Both the position numbers and the translations under genes were made by a program. From positions 682,001 through 746,000 of the forward strand of contig CAXTHH010000001.1 in NCBI GenBank assembly GCA_964244065.1: 64,000 nucleotides of DNA, read 5' to 3'. Under the pieces are notes generated by a model. That model had not been told where the DNA came from and searched no databases. It saw only the letters and a program-made list of their open reading frames with translations. Positions 1 through 9,039 of this stretch are shown piece by piece (position 1 is the first letter of the stretch; each line of letters begins with the position of its first letter). The stretch is from JASLDZ01 sp964244065. Its GTDB lineage: Bacteria; Pseudomonadota; Alphaproteobacteria; Caulobacterales; Caulobacteraceae.

Positions 1-364
1 TATGCGCGTCCTCGAACGTCGCGCGCCCGAGGATCAGGTCCGCCCCCGCCTTGCCGAGGTTGGCCTCGTAGAGACCCGACAGGCGCGCCACCTCCATGTC
101 GCGCCGGGCGCGGAACTCGCTCCAGTCGAAGGCGGGCTCCCCCACCTCCCAGCCATAGCCGCGCGCGTCCTCGAACAGGCGGGAGAACTCGCTGGCGTAG
201 ACCATGAACTTCTTGGGCACGCAGCCGCGCACCACGCAGGTGCCGCCGACCCGGCTCTCCTCGGCCACCGCCACGCGCGCGCCGGTCATGGCCGCCAGCC
301 GCGCCGCGCGCACGCCGCCGGAGCCCGCGCCGATGACGAAGAGGTCGTAGTCGAAGTCGGCCAT
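1..364 (-). CDS. gor: Glutathione-disulfide reductase, N-terminal part (cut by window edge)
   Basis: The visible 121 codons read MADFDYDLFVIGAGSGGVRA, the FAD-binding GxGxxG motif of the pyridine nucleotide-disulfide oxidoreductases, followed by the redox-active GGTCVVRGCVPKK motif (CxxxxC) near residue 45. The CVPKKFMVYAS context is typical of glutathione reductase rather than lipoamide dehydrogenase or mercuric reductase. The enzyme would reduce GSSG with NADPH in the cytosol. The ATG at 362-364 starts the motif at the expected distance. The gene lies just downstream of rpiA in the same direction, 24 bp apart, so it is probably the last gene of the glmU-rpiA-gor unit. The NADPH and dimerisation domains lie outside the window. 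Confidence 0.93.
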   Translation of the reverse strand, partial: MADFDYDLFVIGAGSGGVRAARLAAMTGARVAVAEESRVGGTCVVRGCVPKKFMVYASEFSRLFEDARGYGWEVGEPAFDWSEFRARRDMEVARLSGLYEANLGKAGADLILGRATFEDAH

Positions 365-388
365 GGGGTGTCCGGAACGCTGGGCGGC

Positions 389-1102
389 TTAACCTAGGAC
401 GTCGCCGGGCCGGACGGAACGGACGGCGCCGTCCTCCCCGCCCACCAGCGCCAGCTCGGCGAGGCCCGGGAACAGCCCGTGCTCCACCACGCCGGTGAGC
501 GGCTTCAACGCCCCGGCCAACGCCACGGGATCGGGGATGCGGCCGAGGGGCAGGTCGTAGATCAGCCCGCCATTGTCCGTCACCAGCGGCGCACCGTCGC
601 GCAGCCGCAGCCGGGGCTGGACGGGCGAACCCGCATGAGCGCAGGCGTCCGCGATGCGGGCGGCGGTGGTCGCGTGCCCGAACGCCACGACCTCGACCGG
701 CAGCGGGAAGGCGCCCAGCATCGGCGCGAGCTTGCCGGCGTCGGCCACCACGACGCAGCGGTCGGAGGCCGTCCACACCAGCTTCTCGCGCGTCAGCGCC
801 GCGCCGCCGCCCTTGATCAGCGCCAGGTGCGGGCCGACCTCGTCCGCCCCGTCGATGGTCAGATCGATCCGGCCCGCGTCGTTCAGGTCGAGGAGCTCCA
901 GCCCCTCCTCCCGCGCCTGCCGCTCGGTGGCCAGGCTGGTGGCCACGCCGCCGCGCAGGCGCAGGCCCTCGCGCACGCGCCGGCCGAGCGCCGCCACGAA
1001 GAAGACGGCGGTGGAGCCCGTGCCCAGGCCCACGGTCATGCCGGCCTTGACGAGGGCCGCCGCCGCCTCGCCCGCCGCCCGCTTGCCCGCTGCGGCGCTC
1101 AT
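389..1102 (-). CDS. rpiA: Ribose-5-phosphate isomerase A
   Basis: A 237-residue protein, the normal length for RpiA. It interconverts ribose-5-phosphate and ribulose-5-phosphate in the pentose phosphate pathway. The phosphate-binding GLGTGSTA motif is near residue 27, the catalytic DGADEV motif is around residue 85, and the KGGGAALTREK motif follows. The start is set by a 4-base ATGA overlap with the end of glmU at 1099-1102, which implies translational coupling. A longer in-frame reading upstream is only glmU in another frame. Confidence 0.96.
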   Translation of the reverse strand: MSAAAGKRAAGEAAAALVKAGMTVGLGTGSTAVFFVAALGRRVREGLRLRGGVATSLATERQAREEGLELLDLNDAGRIDLTIDGADEVGPHLALIKGGGAALTREKLVWTASDRCVVVADAGKLAPMLGAFPLPVEVVAFGHATTAARIADACAHAGSPVQPRLRLRDGAPLVTDNGGLIYDLPLGRIPDPVALAGALKPLTGVVEHGLFPGLAELALVGGEDGAVRSVRPGDVLG

Positions 1103-2442
1103 CGCCTGCGCCTGGCCATGGCGGCGCGGAAGCGGGCGGCCCAGCCGGGCTTGCTCTCCTGCCGCGCCCGCCCGAGCGCCAGGGCGTCGGCCTCGACGTC
1201 GGCGGTGATCACCGAGCCCGAGGCCACGTACGCGCCCGCCCCGATCCGCACAGGCGCCACCAGCGAGCTGTTGGAGCCGACGAAGGCGCCCTCGCCCACC
1301 TCGGTGCGACTCTTGGTGAAGCCGTCGTAGTTGCAGAAGATAGTGCCCGCGCCGAGGTTCGCCTTCGCCCCCACCGAGCCGTCGCCGACGTAGGCGAGGT
1401 GGTTGGCCTTGGCGCCCGGGCCGACGGTGCTGTTCTTCACCTCGACGAAGTTGCCGATGTGCGCGCCCTCGCCGATGTCCGCCCCCGGCCGCAGGCGGGC
1501 GTAGGGGCCGACGGTCGCCCCGGCCCGCACCACGGCGCCCTCGAGGTGGCTGAAGCTGCGGAGCACCGCGCCCTCCCCGACCGTCACGCCCGGGCCGAAC
1601 ACCACGTAGGGTTCCACGCGCACGCCGCGGGCAAGGCGCGTGTCCCAGCTGAACATCACCGTCTCCGGCGCGGGCATGGAGACGCCGCCGTGCAGCGCCC
1701 CCGCTCGCATGCGCGCCTGGAAGGCGGCCTCGGCGTCGGCCAGCTCGGACTGGCTGTTCACGCCCAGGAGGTCGGCCTCCTCCGCCCAGGCGACCCGCAC
1801 GTCCAGGCCGCGGGCGCCGGCGATGGCGACCACGTCGGGCAGGTAGTACTCGCGCTGCGCGTTGTCGTTGCGCACCTCGGCCAGGAGCTCGAACAGCAGC
1901 GGGGCGGACGCGCACATCACGTTGGAGTTGCAGCTGTCGAGGGCCAGCTCTTCAGGGCTGGCGTCCTTGGCCTCCACGATCCGGTCCAGCCGGTCGCCGG
2001 GGCCGAGCACCAGGCGGCCGTAGCTCCCGGGACTGCGGGCCCGGAAGCCGAGCACGGCGAGGTCGGCCCCCGCCTCGCGCACGGCGAACAGCGGCGCGAC
2101 CGCCTCTGCGCCCAGCAGCGGCGCGTCCGCGTTGGTGACCAGCACGTCGCCTTCGAAGCCCGCGAGCGCGCCTTCCGCCGCGCGCACGGCGTGGGCGGTG
2201 CCCTGCGGGTCGGCCTGCAGCGCGGCGCCGGCCTCGCCGAGCCGGCGGCGGGCGTGGTCGGCCACGGGCGAGGGCTCGGCGCCGTGCACCACCACGATCC
2301 GCTCGGCCCCGAGGTCCTGCGCCGCGTCGATCACCGCGTCGAGCATCGTGCGGCCGCCGACGGTGTGCAGCACCTTGTGCAAAGGCGAGCGCATCCGCTT
2401 GCCGAGGCCGGCGGCCAGGATCACCGCGGCGCGGGCGGTCAT
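1099..2442 (-). CDS. glmU: Bifunctional UDP-N-acetylglucosamine pyrophosphorylase / glucosamine-1-phosphate N-acetyltransferase
   Basis: A 447-residue protein with both expected halves. The N-terminal uridylyltransferase has the nucleotide-binding motif LAAGLGKRMRS at residues 8-18; the usual Thr of GLGTRM is Lys here. The C-terminal left-handed beta-helix of hexapeptide repeats carries the acetyltransferase region (FVEVKNSTVGPGAKANHLAY). It makes UDP-GlcNAc for peptidoglycan and LPS. The start ATG at 2440-2442 leads directly into MTARAAVILAAG. It overlaps rpiA by 4 bases and is transcribed divergently from gph across a gap of 91 bp. Confidence 0.97.
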   Translation of the reverse strand: MTARAAVILAAGLGKRMRSPLHKVLHTVGGRTMLDAVIDAAQDLGAERIVVVHGAEPSPVADHARRRLGEAGAALQADPQGTAHAVRAAEGALAGFEGDVLVTNADAPLLGAEAVAPLFAVREAGADLAVLGFRARSPGSYGRLVLGPGDRLDRIVEAKDASPEELALDSCNSNVMCASAPLLFELLAEVRNDNAQREYYLPDVVAIAGARGLDVRVAWAEEADLLGVNSQSELADAEAAFQARMRAGALHGGVSMPAPETVMFSWDTRLARGVRVEPYVVFGPGVTVGEGAVLRSFSHLEGAVVRAGATVGPYARLRPGADIGEGAHIGNFVEVKNSTVGPGAKANHLAYVGDGSVGAKANLGAGTIFCNYDGFTKSRTEVGEGAFVGSNSSLVAPVRIGAGAYVASGSVITADVEADALALGRARQESKPGWAARFRAAMARRRR

Positions 2443-2533
2443 GCGGAAGCTCTCCAGGCTGGCGGCGCGGGTCGCCGCCGGTCTAGACCGCTCCGCCCCA
2501 GAGCGTAAGCCCAGCCCCAAGCCCGAGCCGCCC

Positions 2534-3235
2534 GTGACCGCACCTGACGCCGACCGCCCGCTCGCCGGGACCGTGATCGCCTTCGACCTGGACGGCACGC
2601 TGGTGGACACCGCGCCCGACCTGATCGGCGCGCTGAACCGGGTGCTGGGCGAGGAGGGCCTGCCCGCGCTGCCCCTCGCCGCCGCCCGCCACCTCGTGGG
2701 CCAGGGCGCCCGCGCGCTGCTGGTGCGCGGCTTCGCCGAGGCCGGGCGCACGCTGGAGGGTGAGGAGGCCGAACGCTGCGTCGCCCGCTTCCTCGACGTG
2801 TACCGCGAGCACATCGCCGACGAGAGCCGGCCCTTCCCGGGCCTCGCCGCCGCGCTGGACGCGCTGGAGGCGGACGGGGCGCGCCTGGCCGTGTGCACCA
2901 ACAAGCCGACCGCCTTCGCCCGGCTGTTGCTGGAGAAGCTGGCGCTCTCAGACCACTTCGTCTGCGTCACCGGGCCGGACGACGCGCCGGCGCGCAAGCC
3001 CGATCCGCGGCACCTGCTGGCCAGCATCGAGGCGGCCGGGGGGGCGGAGCGCTTCCTGCTGGTGGGCGACAGCCTGGCCGACGTGGCCGCGGCCCGGGGG
3101 GCGGGCGCGCCGTCCATCGTGGTGAGCTTCGGCTACACGGACACGCCCGCCGCGGAGCTGGGCGGAGACCGGCTGATCGACAGCTTCGAGGCCCTGCCCG
3201 CCGCCTGCCGCGAGCTGCTGGCGCGGGCGACCTGA
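2534..3235 (+). CDS. gph: Phosphoglycolate phosphatase (HAD superfamily)
   Basis: A 233-residue HAD hydrolase. Motif I is FDLDGTLVDT near residues 17-26 with the nucleophilic Asp, motif II is the VCTNKP Thr region, and motif III/IV is the Lys in ARKPDP followed by GDSLAD. This pattern and length fit Gph, which removes 2-phosphoglycolate formed during DNA repair or oxygenase side reactions. I chose the GTG at 2534, which starts about 15 residues before motif I; no good ATG lies nearby. The neighbour glmU is divergent. Other HAD phosphatases such as pyrophosphatase PpaX cannot be fully excluded. Confidence 0.88.
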   Translation: MTAPDADRPLAGTVIAFDLDGTLVDTAPDLIGALNRVLGEEGLPALPLAAARHLVGQGARALLVRGFAEAGRTLEGEEAERCVARFLDVYREHIADESRPFPGLAAALDALEADGARLAVCTNKPTAFARLLLEKLALSDHFVCVTGPDDAPARKPDPRHLLASIEAAGGAERFLLVGDSLADVAAARGAGAPSIVVSFGYTDTPAAELGGDRLIDSFEALPAACRELLARAT

Positions 3236-3289
3236 ACGCCGCTTGCAAGGCCGCGGGGCCCTCCGCTATAGGCACGCCTCCCCCGGTTC

Positions 3290-3364
3290 GGACGCGTAGC
3301 TCAGCGGGAGAGCACACCCTTCACACGGGTGGGGTCGTAGGTTCAATCCCTACCGCGTCCACCA
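3290..3364 (+). tRNA. tRNA-Val with anticodon CAC
   Basis: A complete cloverleaf can be folded by eye: acceptor stem GGACGCG (3290-3296) with CGCGTCC (3354-3360), D stem GCTC/GAGC, anticodon stem CACCC/GGGTG (3315-3319, 3327-3331) with loop TTCACAC, and T stem GTAGG/CCTAC with loop TTCAATC. The anticodon at 3322-3324 is CAC, reading GUG valine codons. The discriminator A at 3361 is followed by a genome-encoded CCA at 3362-3364. Confidence 0.97.
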
Positions 3365-3374
3365 CTCCCGCCCC

Positions 3375-4055
3375 TCAGAAGGGGTGGAACCAGACCAGCG
3401 ACATCACCCCGTAGGCCAGCGCGAGCGCCAGCAGCACGCGCCACCAGCCCACGCGCGTCATCGGCGCCGTTCCCGCGGGCGCGCGCCGGCGGCCGGTGAG
3501 CATGGGGCCGATCAGGTTCTCCCTCCGCCGCACGAGGTAGAAGAGCGCCGCCGCCACGTGCAGGGCCGTGAGCGCCAGCAGCAGCTTGAACACGAGATCG
3601 TGGGTGTGCGCCGCCCAGCGCCCCTGCTCGAAGCTGACCTTGTAGGCGAGCGGGCCGGACTCCAGCCCGTCCGTGTCCACCGCGAACAGGCCCAAGCCCA
3701 CCTGCAGGAGCAGGAGCCCGAGCATGGCGACGATGCTCCAGCCGCCCATGGGGTTGTGGCCGATCATGGCCGCGCCCTCGGCGGGCCTGAACAGGCCTGC
3801 GGCGTAGGTGCGCACGGCGCGCGGGCCGCGCACGAAGCCGGCGAAGCGCGCCGTGGACGAGCCGAACAGGCCCCACAGGATGCGGAAGGCCAGGAGGCCG
3901 ACGAACATCATCCCGAACTTGGTGTGCAGGTCGAGCTTGCCCGTCTCGCCCGACCACCACTGCAGGCCGAACAGCACCACCAGAAGCCCGTGCGTGACCC
4001 GCACCGGCCAGTCCCAGACCGCGACGACAGCTGTCGCGGGCCGGGCCTCGCTCAC
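3375..4055 (-). CDS. Cytochrome b561-like membrane protein (cytochrome b/b6 domain)
   Basis: A 226-residue membrane protein with about five hydrophobic segments and the layout of the bacterial dihaem b561/Ni-Fe hydrogenase cytochrome b family. It starts with WDWPVRVTHGLLVVLF (likely haem-ligand His), has LDLHTKFGMMFVGLLAFRILWG, and later AHTHDLVFKLLLALTALHVAAALFY with further His ligands. The GTG start at 4053-4055 overlaps the stop of the cytochrome c gene (GTGA). The pair probably forms an electron-transfer module at the cytoplasmic membrane; the donor and acceptor are not evident from the sequence. Confidence 0.88.
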   Translation of the reverse strand: MSEARPATAVVAVWDWPVRVTHGLLVVLFGLQWWSGETGKLDLHTKFGMMFVGLLAFRILWGLFGSSTARFAGFVRGPRAVRTYAAGLFRPAEGAAMIGHNPMGGWSIVAMLGLLLLQVGLGLFAVDTDGLESGPLAYKVSFEQGRWAAHTHDLVFKLLLALTALHVAAALFYLVRRRENLIGPMLTGRRRAPAGTAPMTRVGWWRVLLALALAYGVMSLVWFHPF

Positions 4056-4522
4056 CTGTCCGAGACCTTGAAGCGGTCGTGGCAGCTCTTGCAGGCGCCG
4101 CCCAGCTGCGGGATCGCCTGCTTCATCTCCGCCACGTCGCCGTTCATGGCGATGGCGTTGAAGCGCTTGGTGCGCGCGACGAAGGTCTCGGCCTGCTCGG
4201 CGAAGCCCTTGGGGTCGGACCAGATCTCCGCCTTGGCGGCGGTCTTCAGCCCGGCCTCCGAGCCCGTGCCCTTCGGGAACCAGCCGGTGATCTGCGGGGC
4301 GAAGGCGGCCAGCTGGGCGCTGGCGGCTTGCACCTTGGCCTTGTCCACCGCCGGCTTGGCCAGTTCGTCACGGATCGCTTTGAACGAGGCGCCGATCTCC
4401 TTGTAGTGCGTCTGGCGGGCGCGGATCGAGTCGACCGCGTTCATCTGCGGGCTGGCGGCGAGCGCGGAGGCGGCGAGGCCGAGCACGGCGAAGCCCGCGG
4501 CGAGGCTGGCGATGGGGCGCAT
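4052..4522 (-). CDS. Class II c-type cytochrome (c556/c-prime family)
   Basis: A 156-residue exported cytochrome. Residues 1-22 form a signal peptide ending ALA-AS. The single haem motif CKSCH lies near the C-terminus after a four-helix-bundle-like region, which is diagnostic of class II cytochromes (c556, cytochrome c-prime). The segment around WSDPKGF and the AMNGD stretch match the family pattern. It is followed by the b561-like gene with a 4-base overlap and preceded by the S9 peptidase with an 8 bp gap, so the three are probably co-transcribed. It would carry electrons in the periplasm. Confidence 0.92.
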   Translation of the reverse strand: MRPIASLAAGFAVLGLAASALAASPQMNAVDSIRARQTHYKEIGASFKAIRDELAKPAVDKAKVQAASAQLAAFAPQITGWFPKGTGSEAGLKTAAKAEIWSDPKGFAEQAETFVARTKRFNAIAMNGDVAEMKQAIPQLGGACKSCHDRFKVSDR

Positions 4523-4530
4523 GGGTCTCC

Positions 4531-6501
4531 TCACCTGGCGGCCAGGTACTTGTCGAACCAGGCGATGGTGCGGTCCGCTGCGTCCCGGGCCTTCTTGGGA
4601 TCGCGGATGCCGTGGCCCTCGCCCTCGTAGATCACCAGCGTGGTGGGCACGTCGTACTGCTTCAGGCCGTGCCAGAACTCGATGGACTGGCCGGGCGGGC
4701 ATTCGATGTCGCGCTCGCCGACCATGATCAGCGTGGGCGTCTTCACGTCCTTGATGTAGCGCACGGCGGAGAGCTTGTCGTAGATCTCCGGGTCCTCGTA
4801 GAAGCTCTTGCCGAAGTAGGGGATCATCCACTGGTCGATGCCGTTGGTGCCGTAGTAGCTGGACCAGTTGGACAGGCCGGCGGAGGCCACCGACGCCTTG
4901 AAGCGGTTGGTGTGGGTCACCGACCACATGCTCATGAAGCCGCCGTAACTGCCGCCGTAGACGCCCATGCGGTCGAGGTCGACGGGGGCGACCTTGGCCG
5001 CCGCGTCCGCCCCGGCCAGGATGTCCTGCAGGTCGCCGCCGCCGAAGTCGCGCCTGTTGGCCTGCACGAAGGCCTCGCCCTGGCCGTAGGAGCCGCGGGG
5101 GTTGGGCAGGAAGATGTAGTAGCCCTTCTCCAGCAGCCGCTTGTCCGTGCCGCCGGCCAGGTAGGTGGGCGTCGAGGCGGCGGCCGGTCCGCCGTGCACC
5201 TTGACCAGCAGCGGCGCCTTGCCCGCCGGCGCGTTCAGCGGCGCCAGCAGCCAGCCCTGCACGGTGAAGCCGGCGCGCGTCCAGGTGACGCTCTGCGCGC
5301 GTGTGTTGGGCGGAAGGTTGTCGTTGTCGTGCGTCAGCTGGCGAAGGCCGCGGCCCTCGAACAGCGAGATGGCCGGGGCGTGCTCGAAGTCCTGCGTCAC
5401 CGCCGCGGCGATCCTCCCGTCGGCCGAGAGCGAGATGCGCCCGTCGCCGGCGCTCAGGGTCACGGGCGCCTTGGCCAGCACCTCGGCCCCGCTCCTCGCC
5501 GGCTCGATCCGGGCGATGGCCGAATCCGCGCCGATCAGGGCAGAGGCGAACAGGGCCCCTCCCCGCCAAGCGATCGAGGTGAAGGTGCCCTTGTAGCCGG
5601 GCGTCAGGTTGCGGGGCTCTCCGCCGCCGATCGGCGCCACGTAGACGTCGCCGCCCACGGAGCCGAAGTCGCTCATCAGCCCGCCGATGAAGGCGACCGA
5701 GCGGCCGTCGGCGCTCACGCGCGGGAAGTTCATCTGCATGGCGGGCGCGGCGATCACGCGCTCGGAGCCGTCCAGGCCGAACGCCTCCAGCTTGGCCACC
5801 CACCAGTTGTTGTCGCCGTCGCCCTTGGCGGCCGTGCCCGCGAAGCCGCGCCCGTCCGGCGTCCAGTCGTACTCGTAGACGAAGGTCCCGTCGGGGCTGA
5901 CGAAGCGCAGCTCGCCGCCGGTGGCGGGCACGACGGCTATGCGCTGGCTGTCGAAGGCCGACCCGATCTCGCCGACGATCGCCGCGCCCGCCTGCGTGGC
6001 GCCCGTCAGCTTGCGCGGGTTGGCGGTGGCCAGCACGGCGAGCGTGCGCCCGTCGGCCGACCAGCGCGGCGTGGACATCAGGCCCTTGAGCCGGGTGACG
6101 GCCCGGGGCGCGGCCCCGCGGGGGCCCACGGCCTCCGTCACCAGGAAGGCCACGCCCGCCTTGGCGTCCCGCGCGACGTAGGCGAGCGCGCGCCCGTCGG
6201 GCGACCAGGCGAGGTCGCCCACGCGGCAGCCCGCGCAGAAGGCGTCCACCCGTCCCGCGGCGACCGCGGCGCCCCCGGCCACCGGGCGCACCAGGATGAT
6301 CTGGCGGGCGCCGGCGCTCTCCACGTCGGCCACCTGCGCCCCGTCCGGGCTCAGGGCCAGGTCGCCGTAGCTCTTGGCGCGCGGGCCCGTGTCGGCCGGG
6401 GTCGGCGCGGCGGCGGCGGGCGGGGGCGGCGTGGGCTTGGCGGCGGTCTTGTCGGCCGGGGCCGCCTGGAGCGCGGCGGCGAGGAGCAGGGCGTGGATCA
6501 T
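4531..6501 (-). CDS. S9 family peptidase (prolyl oligopeptidase / dipeptidyl aminopeptidase type), exported
   Basis: A 656-residue serine peptidase. A short signal peptide (about residues 1-17) and a Pro/Ala-rich linker are followed by a WD40-like beta-propeller (roughly residues 45-390) and an alpha/beta-hydrolase domain. The nucleophile is the Ser of GGSYGG near residue 518; the Asp is in MVGERDIECP and the His in GEGHGIRDP, completing the triad. It would cleave short peptides in the periplasm. It is the first gene of a unit with the cytochrome c and b561-like genes, an association with no obvious functional reason. The start ATG at 6499-6501 gives an intact signal peptide. Confidence 0.92.
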   Translation of the reverse strand: MIHALLLAAALQAAPADKTAAKPTPPPPAAAAPTPADTGPRAKSYGDLALSPDGAQVADVESAGARQIILVRPVAGGAAVAAGRVDAFCAGCRVGDLAWSPDGRALAYVARDAKAGVAFLVTEAVGPRGAAPRAVTRLKGLMSTPRWSADGRTLAVLATANPRKLTGATQAGAAIVGEIGSAFDSQRIAVVPATGGELRFVSPDGTFVYEYDWTPDGRGFAGTAAKGDGDNNWWVAKLEAFGLDGSERVIAAPAMQMNFPRVSADGRSVAFIGGLMSDFGSVGGDVYVAPIGGGEPRNLTPGYKGTFTSIAWRGGALFASALIGADSAIARIEPARSGAEVLAKAPVTLSAGDGRISLSADGRIAAAVTQDFEHAPAISLFEGRGLRQLTHDNDNLPPNTRAQSVTWTRAGFTVQGWLLAPLNAPAGKAPLLVKVHGGPAAASTPTYLAGGTDKRLLEKGYYIFLPNPRGSYGQGEAFVQANRRDFGGGDLQDILAGADAAAKVAPVDLDRMGVYGGSYGGFMSMWSVTHTNRFKASVASAGLSNWSSYYGTNGIDQWMIPYFGKSFYEDPEIYDKLSAVRYIKDVKTPTLIMVGERDIECPPGQSIEFWHGLKQYDVPTTLVIYEGEGHGIRDPKKARDAADRTIAWFDKYLAAR

Positions 6502-6637
6502 CAGGGCGGGCAGGGACTCGAGGCTGCGAGGCCCCGACTGAACATCAGCAACCCGCTCCGGTCCATAGCGCTACGGAAACAGCGGGAAACCGCGCGTGTC
6601 TTCCGGATCGGCCCGCATCGGCCTAGGGAGCGCCGGC

Positions 6638-7780
6638 ATGTCGGACGCCGCGTCTCCCTCGCCTCTCGCCTTCATCGACCTCCTGGCGCAGCGCCGTCGC
6701 CTGGGCGACCGCATCGACGCGGCCATCCGGCGGGTGCTGGACCACGGCGGCTTCATCATGGGGCCGGAGGTGCGCGAGTTCGAGGCGCGCCTGGGCGAGT
6801 TCGGGCGCGCGCGGCACGTGCTGTCCTGCGCCAACGGCACGGAGGCGATCGCCCTGCCGCTGATGGCCTGGAACATCGGCCCGGGCGACGCGGTGTTCTG
6901 CCCCTCATTCTCCTTCGCCGCGACGGCGGAGGTCGTCCCCTGGCTCGGCGCCACGCCCGTGTTCGTGGACGTGCTGCCGGACACCTACGGCATGGACGCC
7001 GCGCACCTGGAGCTGGCGATCGCTGGCGTGAAGGCGGAGGGGAAGCTCAGGCCGGCCGTGGTCATCGCCGTCGACCTGTTCGGCCAGCCCGCGGACTACC
7101 CGGCGATCTCGGCCGTCGCCCGTGCGCACGGGCTGAAGGTGATCGCGGACTCGGCGCAGGGCTTCGGCTGCACGCTGGAGGGCGAGCACCCGCTGAAGTG
7201 GGCCGACTGCACCACGACCAGCTTTTTCCCGGCCAAGCCCCTGGGCGCCTACGGCGACGGCGGGGCCGTGCTGACCGACGACGCCGAGTTGCATGCGGTG
7301 CTCGTCAGCCTGCGCAACCACGGCGCAGGGACGGACAAGTACGACAACGTGCGCATCGGCATGAACAGCCGGCTCGACACCCTGCAGGCAGCCATCCTGC
7401 TGGAGAAGCTGGCCGTGTTTCCCGAGGAGATCGAGACCCGCAACCGCGTGGCCGCCCGCTACACGGAGCTGTTGGCGGGTGTCGTGACCACGCCTACGGT
7501 GATCGAGGACGGCGTCTCCACCTGGGCGCAGTACACGATCGAGACGCCCGATCGGGACGGGCTCATGGCCGCGCTCCGGGCGGAGGGCGTGCCGACCGCC
7601 GCCTACTATCCCAAGCCCATCCACATGCAGTCGGCCTACCGCGCCTACCCGTTGGGCGGAAACGGCCTGCCGGTGACGGAGGCCAAGGCGGGCGTGGTGG
7701 TCAGCCTGCCGATGCATCCCGACCTTGACCCGCCCACGCAGGACCGAATCGTGGACGCGGTGCGGCGGGCCGTCGGTTGA
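6638..7780 (+). CDS. DegT/DnrJ/EryC1/StrS family sugar-nucleotide aminotransferase
   Basis: A 380-residue PLP enzyme of the fold-type I sugar aminotransferases (WecE/perosamine synthetase/WbpE-like). The PLP Schiff-base lysine is K200 in SFFPAKPLG. The DSAQGFG motif just before it and the C-terminal GLPVTEAKAG stretch are family features. It would transfer an amino group from glutamate to a keto-sugar nucleotide for LPS O-antigen or other surface glycans. I chose ATG 6638, preceded by AGGGAG at good spacing, over an in-frame start 42 bp upstream. No other glycan genes adjoin, so the substrate cannot be assigned. It ends 1 bp from the convergent Uma2 gene. Confidence 0.9.
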   Translation: MSDAASPSPLAFIDLLAQRRRLGDRIDAAIRRVLDHGGFIMGPEVREFEARLGEFGRARHVLSCANGTEAIALPLMAWNIGPGDAVFCPSFSFAATAEVVPWLGATPVFVDVLPDTYGMDAAHLELAIAGVKAEGKLRPAVVIAVDLFGQPADYPAISAVARAHGLKVIADSAQGFGCTLEGEHPLKWADCTTTSFFPAKPLGAYGDGGAVLTDDAELHAVLVSLRNHGAGTDKYDNVRIGMNSRLDTLQAAILLEKLAVFPEEIETRNRVAARYTELLAGVVTTPTVIEDGVSTWAQYTIETPDRDGLMAALRAEGVPTAAYYPKPIHMQSAYRAYPLGGNGLPVTEAKAGVVVSLPMHPDLDPPTQDRIVDAVRRAVG

Positions 7781-7781
7781 A

Positions 7782-8360
7782 CTACAGTCGCTCCAGGTCG
7801 GCCATCCGGAGCGCGAGGGGCTCCGACGCCGTGACCTTGAGCACTTCGTCATAGGTCACGGCGCGCACGTCGGTGTACCCGCTCACCGAGGGGGCCGCGT
7901 GCACGTGCACCCGCCTCGCGACGGCATCGACGACCCAGTACTCGCGGACATCGTGGCTGGCGTAGAGCATCGCCTTACGCTGCAGGTCGAAGACCTGCGT
8001 GGTGACCGCCAGCTCGACGACCAGCGCCACGTCACCACCGCGCACGTCTTCTTCGCGCATGGCGGTCGGGTAGATGTAGAGATCGGGCGACGGGGCGTTC
8101 TGGTCGCTGAGGCGTAGCGTGGAGTCCGGAGCCACTCGCCACGCGTCCGGCAGAGCCCGCGCGAACCAGCGGCTCAACTCGACCTTGTAGCGGACGTGCT
8201 CGCCCCCCTCGCTCGGCATCTCGATGAGATCCCCGTCGATCAGCTCGATCCTGGCGCCCTCGGCGATCACGCCGACGCGCACAAGCAGATCGACGTCGGC
8301 TTGCGTGAAGCGCATCCGCTCCGGCTGCGAGCGGAGGGTGACCGGCGCGAGCGCGTTCAT
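7782..8360 (-). CDS. Uma2 family (DUF820) nuclease-fold protein
   Basis: A 192-residue protein of the Uma2/DUF820 family, which has a PD-(D/E)XK restriction endonuclease-like fold. Family marks are the N-terminal RMRFTQADVDLLVRVGVI region, the IELIDGDLIEM motif, the catalytic-type core SPDLYIYP...VALVVELAVTT (Asp then Glu), and the DVREYWVVDAVARRVHVH tail. Such proteins are common in multiple copies in cyanobacteria and scattered in other phyla; their biological role is unsettled. It stands alone here between the DegT aminotransferase and msrB, and may be an acquired gene. Confidence 0.88.
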   Translation of the reverse strand: MNALAPVTLRSQPERMRFTQADVDLLVRVGVIAEGARIELIDGDLIEMPSEGGEHVRYKVELSRWFARALPDAWRVAPDSTLRLSDQNAPSPDLYIYPTAMREEDVRGGDVALVVELAVTTQVFDLQRKAMLYASHDVREYWVVDAVARRVHVHAAPSVSGYTDVRAVTYDEVLKVTASEPLALRMADLERL

Positions 8361-8404
8361 GCTCCAGACCCTACATCAGGCGCGTCTCGCCAGGGAGCCC
8401 CGCC

Positions 8405-8911
<507 letters not shown>

Positions 8912-8944
8912 CGCCAGGAGGCCCGCCGCGATGAACGGCGGCTG

Positions 8945-8964
8945 ACGCACCCCTCAGGGTGCGT
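8945..8964 (+). terminator. Hairpin after msrB
   Basis: A perfect 8-bp stem, ACGCACCC with GGGTGCGT, closes a 4-base loop 34 bp after the msrB stop. Only a short T/C stretch follows, so termination efficiency is uncertain. Confidence 0.5.
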
Positions 8965-9039
8965 TCAAGCGGGGGCCTCTAGAACTCATCCCAAGCGACG
9001 CGGAGGGGCTGCTCCCGACGGGCGCGAAGGAGAGACGAG

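Noticed and set aside
4612..7728. Very long plus-strand open frame (1038 codons)
   Set aside because: It is antisense to the S9 peptidase gene, which has complete catalytic motifs; its own product is His/Val/Arg-rich low complexity, the expected shadow in a GC-rich genome.
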